NCBI RefSeq assembly: GCF_025024155.1 | Contig: NW_026251787.1 | Location: 1-64,000 of the forward strand | Source of the DNA: Gamsiella multidivaricata | Taxonomy: Eukaryota > Mortierellomycota > Mortierellomycetes > Mortierellales > Mortierellaceae | DNA: 64,000 nt | Reading direction: 5' to 3' | Part shown: in pieces, positions 23,298 to 32,794 of the stretch | Layout: each line of letters opens with the position of its first letter | Numbering within the stretch: position 1 is the stretch's first letter | Position numbers and translations under genes: made by a program | The notes under the pieces: generated by a model | Told to the model about the DNA's origin: nothing | Database searches by the model: none | The model's input: the letters and a program-made list of their open reading frames with translations, nothing else

Positions 23298-24390
23298 ATG
23301 GGCGTAGTGGGGCTGTGGAGCGTCTTGAAAAAGAAAAAGTTCGAGCCTGGTATCGCGATAGCAGACTACAGCGAGCCAAAGGTTACATATCACCTGGATC
23401 TGCTCGCCTGTCTCTTTGTGCAAATTCGGTGGGCCTTTTGCACATACGAAGACACAGAGAAGGCGCATGAAGCCATCTAACGAGCGCTACTGAGCCTCTT
23501 CCCCCGTCCAAACAATATTACCATCTATCTGGATGGGCGTCAAGCCTTAGAGAAGAGGGCGACTCACCTCAAGCGTCTAACGATTGCCGAAGATGCTTTG
23601 CTGAAAGCAAGAGAGTCCTACTCGTCCATCGAGAAACACATCGGCAGCAGGCAGGACAAGTGGCCATCCAAACAGAAGGAAAAGGAGTGTCAGGCCTTTT
23701 GAAAGACAATGACTTTGACCTACGAGGACAGGCAGGACTTGCAACAATTTCTAGTTTCCAAGGGTTGGAGGATGAAGGTTTCTCCATTCGAGGCAGACGC
23801 GGATATTGCAAATTGGTGCCGCACAGGTGACATTGTTGTTTCAGAAGACAGCGACATGCTGATCTATCTAACTGTGGAAACTGTCTGGAGACCCATCTCT
23901 TGGGGCCGGTTCTTGGTCTACGATCTTTTCGAAGTTGGCAAGTACTTGGAAATTGGGCGCTCTGGACTCACGGCGCTCGGTATCGTGTCCAACAATGACT
24001 ACAGCAAGAATATCTTTGGTCTTGGAGCCATATCAAACCTGGCAGTGATAAGGGACATTCCTTGGTCTTGTAAGGATGAATGCCACGTCTAGTTATTGGA
24101 ACTGAAGTGTGACAAGTCCTTCTAATCCCGCCTCTTTTTTTTTTAAAAAAAAAATTGTAGATGATATTCGTGATATGGTCCAGAAGTACTTGGACCATGA
24201 TGATGTCGCGCGCTTAAACCAAAAAAACACGGACTTTGAAGCTCCACTCAGCGATCTGACGACGTCACGCGAGACGATAATCTGTAGAAGGGTTTCAAGA
24301 GCTTGCGACAATCGTTCTTGGCCCTCAAATTCAATTACCGGCAACGGCAAAAGCAGCTGCGAGAATCGAAACAGGTTCCGAAAAGGTACA
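23298..24390 (+). pseudogene. XPG/FEN-like nuclease module of composite A (two in-frame stops)
   Basis: Structure-specific 5' nuclease (PIN/FEN fold) fused ahead of a Fanzor. The N-region starts with MGVVGLWSVLKKK and contains HLDLLACLF and IYLDGRQALEKR. The I-region has FEADADIANW and VVSEDSDMLIY, then a helix-hairpin-helix segment LGIVSNNDYSKNIFGLGA. These supply equivalents of the seven acidic FEN1 metal ligands. One frame runs throughout, but TAA (23478-23480) and TGA (23700-23702) interrupt it. An intron with donor TCTTGTAAGG (about 24069) and acceptor TTGTAG (about 24161) leads to YDDIRDMVQKYLDHDD-like sequence. The frame then changes near 24270 before FKSLRQSFLALKFNYRQRQK and a donor at about 24386. 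This copy is judged a recent pseudogene. The close parallel with composite B supports the fusion. Confidence 0.8.
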
Positions 24391-27117
24391 TACATAGCAG
24401 CTTTTATTCCTACACCACTGTACCACAATGATACCGCGTTTGTGTGCATTTGTATTAACAAGTTGTCAATGTTCTTTGATCTTGCTAAACGCCAAAAGGA
24501 CTATGGATGACCATCCCATCCGGCACAAGAAGCATCAAACGTTCAACAAGTTCCGAACAGTCGAACCTTCCAAGGCACAAGCGAAGGGCAAGGCGAAGAG
24601 CATTCTGGAAAGTCTGCGCTCATTTGCTTGGAAGCCAGATAAGCCCCACCAACCCCAACAACCTCAATATCAGTACAAGACCGTGCCACAGAACCCAAAA
24701 CGTGTTACTCCTGTGGAGATAAGGGCCTTTGTTCAGTTGAGCCAAAAGACGTGCAGGGCGGTAACCAAGGAAAAGGCGAAAGAGCAGGAAATGGAAGAAG
24801 CGAAAGAAGTTGCCAAGAATGCGGCCACGGAGGATGAAAAAGAGACCACTGAGCAGAAAGAGGAAGCGACGCGGTCAGCCCGAGATGTTGCTAAGCGAGC
24901 TCATATGAAGCTTCATCCGTTAAGATCTCTCCATGTCGGTTCGCTGAGACGAAACATCATACTCGCCCATGCCGCCAGTCCTCCTGCTCAAGGCGCCAGT
25001 ATCACAACGAAGCCTCAAAGGATCACTCACATCATATGCAGAATAGCCGATTTTTGAAACAATGGGAAGCGAGATGCGCAATATGCGTTACTGGATCTTC
25101 TGTCTAAGAGTTCGAGCGATGATGATGGCAAAAATCAGAAAAAAGTTCATCAACCTATTCAAGGACAAGTGCGTACGCGGGAAGGCAGCCACCGCGCTGG
25201 AGGGGTTTTTGAAAACTCTTCTGTCCCGATTCTGTAGCTCCCTCAAGAAGTTAGCATTTACTGTTGTGACCAAACTAGCACGAGATGTGTACGACATGTA
25301 TATAGCCAAGCACGCTCAAGCCGTGCGACCCGACAATTGGATGGCCACTTCTAATTTTCTTGCACCGCTGGCCCAGGAAATGGCAAAGGACTTTACCATG
25401 CTCTGGGAGTCGCAGAACGAACAAATGATCAAACAGGTAGGCCTTGCTTCCTCTTTTCTTCTTTCTTCCTCCTCTCTTCCTCCTTGAACGCTTGTTAATT
25501 TACCTGTCTTGTCATTTGTGTCTTCATTGCAAAGTTTAAGAAGCGGGATGGAGGCGATGGACGTTTCTTCGATGAGAGGACACTTCCCAAGGAGAGTCTT
25601 CTTGTCCGATTTCTGCACCTTCGAGAACTGGTGGATGTAGCTAAACGTCCAGTTGCAGTCCCTATCTCGCCGATCCGCCATGGTTTCATAACTATAACGG
25701 AGCAAGAGTTGTTCTACTCTATCCACGATAGCTTTCGCGAGGACGTTTTAGGAGCTTTAAAAATGGACTCAACCAAGAAGTACAAACTGAACGAACTTGA
25801 GGCTACTTTTAAAAGAATAGCGCCCGACGAGTTCCTTTGCAACCTAATATGTCCCTCGAAGTCATTAAACCTGAATCCAAAGGCCACGTGTAACCAATAC
25901 ACAAAGCGGTACGTACTCACAGGCACGTTCCAGACGGACGGATTCCAGCTGCGGTTGCTAGCCTGCGACACGCGTGTCACAAAGGGGTACAAGCCCTCAA
26001 ACCCCGTTCCTGGCCGAGTCGATCCCAAGGTGGGAACCGATCGGTGGTTGAAAGAGATTAGGAACGAATTCTCTGGATCGGCAAAGGAACTCCAGGACAC
26101 GTTTGGTAGGCAAGTTTTTTTTTTTCTTTTTTTTTCTGGAAGGTAGTCTCCTCAAGGACTAGAATATCAAACACTCATTCTATATTTCCCTTTGTGTAGT
26201 GACGGTAGGGATGTCTGGATTGGTGGCATTGACCTGGGCCAGGTGGTCACAGCAGCCGTCAGTGTTTTAATCCTTGATCCCCCCTTGGCGGATGGAACAC
26301 TACCTTGGCCGCCGACAGGGAAATACTGCACTCTCAATATCAAGCAAAAGGCCTTGATGCAGCCTCAGTTCAAGTATCGCAGAGCTATCGAAGGACGCAA
26401 GACCGACGTGATCCATGATGCCGAGAGTTCACTATTGCCGAGAAGAGGCATTTCTGATGAGGACGTTCGGTTGTTCTTGAACTCAATGGATAAAATCAGA
26501 CAGGTGTTGAACGAGCACTATAACCAATCGTTCCGGCATCATCGCGACACTTGGGATCTGAAAAAAGCGAGGGATGCAGAGGACCGAATCACTATCGAGG
26601 CTATTCTCAAATTGGTAAAAGAAGACAACCAGGAGAAAGCCGTTCCAACCAACAAGGTGCTGTGGGGTGTGGGTCTCGGCAAGTTCGGCACCTCGTCCGG
26701 GTTGACTTCGCTGCACGGCACATTCAGCGCTAAGTTGATTTCAGCGGTAAGAGCATTGATATAACGCTATGTTTTGTGGCCCTATTGACAGGCAAACACA
26801 ATCTAATCGAGTCGCAAATTATCTTGTCCTTGTAGCTCAGGACCAGGAGTCATGCGGTGGTCGGTATCAACGAATACTACGCGTCGCAAAAGTGCCCGTT
26901 CAATAGCCCTGTTGGTCCAAGTAGAAAATGCGACCATGGGTTTGTTGAACGGGTGAATATGCGTAGCATGTATTGTTTAGCCTGCCAGATGCCTTTCCAC
27001 CGCGACAGCATGGCTGCACAAAACATGGTGCAAGCTGCCCACTATAGGCTTTTCAAGGGTATACGACATGCTGAACTTCAGCCTTTGGACTCCAACGGCC
27101 AGCCGATATGGTCCTAG
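24391..27117 (+). pseudogene. Fanzor (eukaryotic TnpB-like) RuvC nuclease module of composite A
   Basis: C-terminal part of composite A, related to RNA-guided TnpB/Fanzor endonucleases. A linker with IRHKKHQTFNKFRT (about 24520) and a Lys/Glu-rich helix come first, with a frame break near 25050. From 25062 the exons join cleanly: 25062-25436, 25535-about 26107, about 26200-26751 and about 26836-27117. The N-part carries YVLTGTFQTDGFQLRLLACD. RuvC-I is WIGGIDLGQVV (Asp). The RuvC-II region is VLWGVGLGKFGTSSG. The displaced Glu typical of Fanzors is in VVGINEYYASQKCP. A zinc ribbon uses CP, C and C..C in MYCLACQMPF, and RuvC-III is HRDSMAAQNM (Asp). So the D, E and D residues are all present. 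The end is ELQPLDSNGQPIWS and TAG. This half could encode an intact Fanzor if expressed separately. Confidence 0.83.
26106..26200 (+). other. Probable GC-AG intron in the Fanzor module
   Basis: Phase joins correctly only with a donor GCAAGT after TTTGGTAG and the acceptor TGTAG before TGACGG, giving FGSDGRDVWIGG. GC-AG introns usually have exactly this strong AG|GCAAGT donor. The nearby GT donors would shift the frame. Confidence 0.6.
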
Positions 27118-27500
27118 CGACTCAATCATCAGCGGGTTTAACTGTTTTTATATGACGTATCGGTATTAAGCTAATCATGCATTTTTATTTTATTTGGGAA
27201 CATAAGGACACCCTGACTCACGACGGCTGGGCATCAAGAGCCATGGATACCGGAAGGCCCTATGGGCACCCGAAGATATTACCGCAACAACATAGACAAG
27301 TCGAAGAAACACCCATGTTGACACACCAAGACAGCGTTTTCGAAAAGGAGATCAAGCAGCGGGCAGCGACAGCATTGCATGACCATTCAGTGTTACTTCT
27401 TCATGCCTTGACCATGAACGAGGTATGTGGAGCAGTGTCATATTGCACGGTAGCACTACAGGGATATGTTGATTTCGAACCAAGGACGATATAGTGCTGA
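27118..27500 (+). other. Fanzor 3' flank and possible start of a small companion gene
   Basis: This follows the Fanzor stop directly. An open frame from 27177 includes QVEETPMLTHQDSVFEKEIK and HDHSVLLLHALTMNE, ending at a good donor (GAG|GTATGT, about 27421). Guide (omega) RNAs of TnpB/Fanzor elements typically arise from the 3' end of the nuclease and its downstream flank, so this is where one would be expected. I cannot define its fold by eye. Confidence 0.4.
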
Positions 27501-27606
27501 CTCGAAATGTGTCGTTTTCCACTCATTTCGCCACAGACGCCTGCCAAGGCACGCTTGCGGATGTATCGGTATGAACTATGGTCTGCTCTCGAGGTGTACT
27601 CCTGAA
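27177..27606 (+). CDS. Small hypothetical gene, possible element cargo
   Basis: Two exons: 27177-about 27422 and from about 27535 (acceptor CCACAG) to TGA at about 27604-27606. The join reads LTMNETPAKARLRMYRYELW. The protein is about 105 residues, hydrophilic and helical, with no recognised domain. It lies 60 bp downstream of the Fanzor on the same strand, so it may belong to the same mobile unit. A further Ser-rich open frame at 27578-27922 (YAPAKRKHKEAESS to FQGPLSS) might be a continuation in another frame. Confidence 0.4.
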
Positions 27607-27922
27607 GTCCATATGGTCGTTCTTAACACACGGTCGCGCTGCTACATTCGCTAGACATCTAACAGGACAACCCCAGCCTCCACACGACTACGCCCCAGCA
27701 AAGCGGAAGCACAAAGAAGCTGAAAGCAGCGTATTTTCATCTACATCGAATAACCCCGGCACATCCAACTATTCAGGATCATCCAGGGCTACTGGACCGT
27801 CCAGCACATCATCGCTATCGATATCAGCACAGGGGCAGGCAGGATCACGAAGAGCTCGAGACATCATCCCTGTCGATGAGGAGTTTGCGCATACTTATTT
27901 TCAGGGACCACTATCGTCATAA

Positions 27923-28516
27923 CTCTATGCCTTGACTTTCTCAATCACGACGACCTCCAGAATACGACTTTCAAATATGACTCTGTAGCCACAACATATG
28001 TATACATATTCCGTTACATTCATCTGTAAATAAAGCTTATAAACGGATCCCTTACAGCAAGAATGTGGCACTTGGAGCTGTTCACGGGCAATGGCACAGG
28101 TACTGAAGCATAAGGTTCTCGCTTCCGCTCTTTCCTATAGATCGCTCCCTATGGTTTTGTGTCAGTCGATAGCTGAAAATGGCGTTCTTCAACAAAGGCG
28201 CCATGGTGAGCAGGTTGGTTATTACTTTGGGAACACTTCGCCTTTGTGCTGTGCAGGCAGCTGATGTGCTCTGCCTCTTTTTTCCCACGATTATTTTTGC
28301 CTCTTCGAACTATGTGAAGCAAGTGAAAGAGAACAGAAAGCTGACCGATGCCCATCCTCTGAACTCCGCACCTGTGTATATGTGTCTTTACCGTCATGCA
28401 CCTACTACCAAATGTAGTCTGTCGGCATGGTAGATATATCATTTATTCGAAGGAGTCCTTCGGCTAATGAGTGCCACTCAAAATTGATATTCAAATCATA
28501 TTACACCCTTGCCGCG
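27923..28516. other. Spacer between composite A region and actin relic
   Basis: No supported gene. Several AT-rich stretches are present, including AATAAA at about 28027, consistent with a 3' end of the upstream unit. Confidence 0.4.
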
Positions 28517-29690
28517 ATGATGTTTTCGCTGAGGGTTGTGGTTGTCGATAATGCATCTGACATGACCAAGGTTGGTATGGTCGATGGTAAAATTGATGTT
28601 GTATTCAATTTAATTAGGAGTAGGATGTTTGCGCTGAGTTCATGCATGTCGAGATCTCGCGACTGAGTAACAGCCATTAAAGCCATGGCCCTTGATTCCT
28701 TGTTTTACTTATCGTTTTTTGATAGATCGCCGAGCAACTAAGGCCCCACAGTGTCAAGATCAGCGGCATAAAGGGAGTTACTAATGTTGATGGCGAAGCC
28801 CAGCCCAGGGTCGATATTCTCAACTTGAAATACCCTGTTGAGCGTGAAGTCATCGTCAATTGAGACGCTCTGATTCAAGACCTATGGAGCATGCTGTGCT
28901 CATAACATATTTACTTTCCAATTCAAAGGCAAACCACGAGAAGATGACCCATACTTTGTTTGAACGTTCAGCGTACCAGCCTCTCTCATCGCCTGGCAGC
29001 CGACAGAACATGGAGCACCAGCGATCGTGTTTTTGGGTCTGTTCCCGACCGCTATAATGTTGTCGCGCACGTCGTACCCATCTATGAGAGCTACTCTTCC
29101 TCTCAAAACGGTATACCTGCCAATATCGGCAACGCATACCTGACATGGCACCTCATGACGCTGATTATAGAATCTTCCTTCCATTTCACCACTTTTGAGA
29201 GGGAAGCCGCTTGCGACATCAAAGGGAGGCTACGTTCTATCCGTTTGGATCTTGATAAGACGATGAGAGGTAAGAACTGCACACTTATCTCGGTTTAACA
29301 AGTCACCGGCCTTCTTCAGGACAGTTTCGGGGGATTATAAAGTGGACTACTCAACGCCTTAACTCTGATTTATTCCGGTACATACATAGCGTATATCAGC
29401 ACTGGCGAGTCCGTCAGTAAAGTAGACGAGAGAGTCCACCTTGAGATACCCGGAAACATTGTTTTCACTGGCAGATCCACCCTTTCGCCGATCGCATGCA
29501 GAAAAACACCACCGCTCTTTTTCCAAGCTCGCCCAAAGTCCAAGTTGCTGCTCCCCCAAAGCCCAGATTCCCTACTTGAACAGGCGGCTCGAAGATAGCG
29601 GTCGATATAAACTACGGCGGCCATTGGATTAACAAGAAGGGCTATGGGATATTGACCAGCGACTGTGCGCCTTTTGCGGCATGAGCTGTA
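28517..29690 (+). pseudogene. Decayed actin (or actin-related) pseudogene
   Basis: Fragments in the order of actin are spread over three frames. An N-terminal VVVVDNASDMTKVGMVDGK (actin VIDNGSGMCKAGFAGDD) lies at about 28537-28595. GEAQPRVDILNLKYPVERE occurs at about 28790-28850, followed by a TGA where actin has Trp. MTHTLFE lies at about 28945 and VVPIYESYSSS at about 29070. LTWHLMTLIIESSFHFTTFE with an IKGRLRSIRLDLDK tail occurs at about 29139-29260. VHLEIPGNIVFTGRSTL lies at about 29428 and FADRMQKNTTALFPSS at about 29490. HWINKKGYGILTSDC, matching actin MWISKQEYDESG, is at about 29615. Stops and frame changes rule out a functional filament protein. Introns may remain, for example before 28727. 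The divergence suggests an old relic or a decayed actin-related protein. Confidence 0.78.
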
Positions 29691-30333
29691 GAATCAAAAC
29701 TCAACCTCGCTGAGAATATTTTACAGAATGAAATTACAAATATCTGCGAAATAAATTGCCTACAACATATGAAAACGCAGGCAGATCCTTAAGGTATTTT
29801 ATCCGCAGTCATCTGGAGATGCCAAGGGATCCGATTGAATGGTGCGGAGGCGTTCTTTGCCTCAAAACGAGCAATTGAAGGGTGTGTTGGACAGCAAGAC
29901 CTGAGCTGGCAAAAGTATAGGCACATACACGCTCCGCACTCCGCGCACCACAGAGGTTCCTTAAATGAAATTTACGGTTTTCATCATGCCCCGTCTCTGT
30001 TTCGAGTACCCCTCTTTCTCGCTCACCCCGCCCACAAGCATCACCTCTTCACTTTCCGTGCCATTGTCATCTCTCTTCATCTTCCTCATCACGCCCACTG
30101 CCGTCCTTTGAATCCATCCATACCCTTGTGGGCGAATTGATCCCCTCCTCCAACTCCAATTCCTATTGGTCTCCCTCAGTACTCAGTAACGACCCCTCAC
30201 ACCTACACCTACACCTACACCTCACTCTTCACTTCCTGCCTAGGAGCCTCTTTAGACAACTCACCAAGGCACCTTCTTTGCACATACATACCCACCTGCT
30301 TTGCATCCCTCCTGTACAACAACTCTTCAGGCA
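29691..30333. promoter_or_regulatory. Upstream region of the Opy2-like gene with C/T-rich leader
   Basis: No gene. The last 350 bases are strongly C/T-rich on the + strand and include a (CACCTA)n repeat at about 30198-30224, a style also seen before the Mga2-like ATG. Confidence 0.5.
30198..30224 (+). repeat. (CACCTA)4 hexanucleotide repeat
   Basis: About four tandem CACCTA units lie in the leader of the Opy2-like gene. Confidence 0.85.
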
Positions 30334-32281
30334 ATGTCTCTACCCACAACAACCACTACAGGACCAGCCTGTGCTATACCCACCTGCCCCGAGAAAGTGT
30401 GCCCAGAGTGCAAACCTGGATACACCTGCTCACTTTCCGTCATTGATTCCACCTGTAAATGCCCTATTGCCAGCTGCGTAAAGATTCCCTTCGACACTGG
30501 TGTCGACAATGGGAGCGATACAAACACAGAGTCAGCATCCAGCGGTTCAGTCATCGGCCCTGTCCTTGGAGCGATAGCAGGGTTGGGCGTCGTGGCGTTA
30601 ATTGCATTCTTTGTGATACGACGAGGACAACGGCGCAGAAGGAAAGAGGCCATGATGATGCTGGGACAGGATGACTCTTTGGACTCGTTCTCTAAGCGCT
30701 GGCACTCGGTAAGCCCCCCCCCCCCCTCCCCATCCCTCTCTTTTCTCCTCTCTATTTCTCCTTCATGCATATCATACACAAATCACTACCTTCGTCCATA
30801 AATTGAGGATATCGGAGCGACGCCGTCACTAGCAGCATTCGTTTCAACTCATGCCGAAAGACAACGAAGGTCTTACATGGATAGACCAGGACTAGTCTCA
30901 GCAGAAACGAGCAACTGGTGAAAGGCGTCTGTCTTGCCTATCTCCGCATGGTCCTGGGCAGCAAAAATTCGGCGCTAAAAATACAAAAATGCCTACATGT
31001 GCCTGACCAACCACAGCGACGCCTCAGAGAGCAAGGGCGAGACAAGCGACCTGTCCAGAAAACGCTTGGACGCACCACAGTTCCACCTTTGCAGGAGCAA
31101 CGAGGAAATGAAATGATTGCTGCACATGGAAACCGTGTTTACTCTGGATGACTTCACTGGAATAAGAATAAACTACAAGAGTTCCTGAATGCTATTTTCG
31201 TTAATTGGACATGTTTCTAATACATTTATCTGCCTGCCACTAGTCAAACGGCGACTTGAGTGGCAAGGATGTCATTAGGATCGCATATATTCCGAGCATG
31301 ATCGGCGATAGCCCTGTGGTGACCCCAGAGGCCACAGTACAGCGCGGCGGAGGTAAGGGCCTGAAATGGCTTTCAGTATGTCAACGGCAATGAGGGCCTT
31401 AACAGCCACAGTATCTAATGAATTTTCTCTCTCCACATGAAATTGGCCACTGTACAGTGCTTAAACAAAACTTTTCGCCTCTACAAGACGAGGATCGCAA
31501 CAAACACGACTCAATGGCGTCCTTGGACGAGGCCGTTGTTATGGCCGTCACTACCAAGGCAACGCCTCAGGTCATGAAACTCAACACCATCAAGACCACA
31601 CAGGCTGATCTCATCCAACGGTCCAACACGCTCCACAGCACAAACTCGATCAAACGCTCACAATCCCAACGGCATCAAGAGAACAAAAAGGCTAGTAGGA
31701 AGAACCCATCGCCGCTAGGGAATACAACACATCATTCCGACTCTGATACAGAGGTGGAGGAGGACAGCGATATTGATGGAGCAAGTAACGGACCCAATGG
31801 CAAAGCCAAGAGGCGATCAGCAACAGGCACAGCATCCGGCAACAATCAGGAGACGAATCCATTCATGACTAAGGCAGAGTTGGTAGCTGCGAATCATACC
31901 CAGAATAATGGCAATACGCCATCATCACGCTTGTCCAATCCATTCTTGTCGGCAGCGGAATCGAGCGCAATCACATCTAACGCCAATTCGTCGTCAGTCT
32001 CACTAGTGTCCACGACATCATCCATACCCATGACTGGAACGACTGCCGTGTTTGCATCCATACCCATTACCCTTGCAGAGCATCGTCGCGACAGTGATCC
32101 ATTATTGGACCTTGCAACTGGTGTCAATCTTAGACCATGGGCGACTTCATCCGCTGGGTCGACAGCCATGCGTGACTCGACCTTCTCGACCATGTCGGAT
32201 TCACGGTCGTCGACTAGAGGCGACGGCGAGGAGATTATGATCTTTTGGGATGGCCATCGAGATTCGAAGGCCAATATGTGA
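30334..32281 (+). CDS. OPY2: Opy2-like membrane anchor protein
   Basis: Fungal Opy2 is a single-pass plasma-membrane protein that anchors the Ste50 adaptor in HOG and filamentation MAPK signalling. Exon 1 (30334-30708) encodes a Cys-rich N-domain (CAIPTCPEKVCPECKPGYTC and CKCPIASC), then a membrane helix (VLGAIAGLGVVALIAFFVI) and a basic stop-transfer RRGQRRRRK. Exon 2 starts at 30808 (DIGATPSLAAF). A later exon near 31240 encodes GKDVIRIAYIPSMIGDSP, a conserved Opy2-type cytosolic motif. The last exon from about 31476 runs to TGA at 32279-32281 and is Ser/Thr-rich, with ETNPFMTKAELVA, SRLSNPFLSAAE and the acidic end GDGEEIMIFWDG. There is no classical signal peptide, as is usual in Opy2. The joints between exon 2 and the 31240 exon are not resolved; a small exon at about 31017-31115 is possible. 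Confidence 0.78.
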
Positions 32282-32307
32282 ACAAGGGAACATAAATAAA
32301 CACGGCG

Positions 32308-32333
32308 TTTTTTTTTTTTTTTTTTTTTTTTTT
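32308..32333 (+). repeat. Poly-T tract in the 3' flank of the Opy2-like gene
   Basis: A T homopolymer of about 25 bases begins roughly 27 bases after the stop codon. Confidence 0.75.
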
Positions 32334-32794
32334 ACTTATTTACTGTCTTGTAATTTAAATATTCTCATACATACATACATTGGATAAAGTACTGTGAGCG
32401 TTTGCCGGGATGGTATGAATAAACCAGCACAGGCATGGGTTTAGGCGTATTATAAGGAGCGTAATAATTGCTGGGAACAGGCGAAGGCCTTTATGGCGTT
32501 TCGTAGAAAATCACCACTCCTCTGTGGCGCTGGAAATGCAATGCATCACTTCAAACGTTGATCACGCGGCACTGTTGGTCTATAACTTGTTCAACATTTA
32601 TTTTGTGTAAGTATTATAGGATGCAGAGGGTTGAAATGCGGAAGAGTAAATAGTCTACATGGGGGGAAGACACTATAAGGTGGACGACGAAGGGGAAGCT
32701 CTATGGCGAATGCTGGATAACGAATAATTACAAGAGATTGACTACCTATTCACTAGGTACACCAAGGAAGAGGGGGTATAACAAACAGTGCTTC

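Noticed and set aside
28179..28433. 84-codon frame with hydrophobic stretch (MAFFNKGAMVSRLVITLGTL)
   Set aside because: Isolated, no homology recognised and next to a decayed pseudogene; insufficient support.
22200..28600. Terminal inverted repeats or target-site duplications around composite A
   Set aside because: Scanned by eye around both composites without a convincing pair; element boundaries remain undefined.
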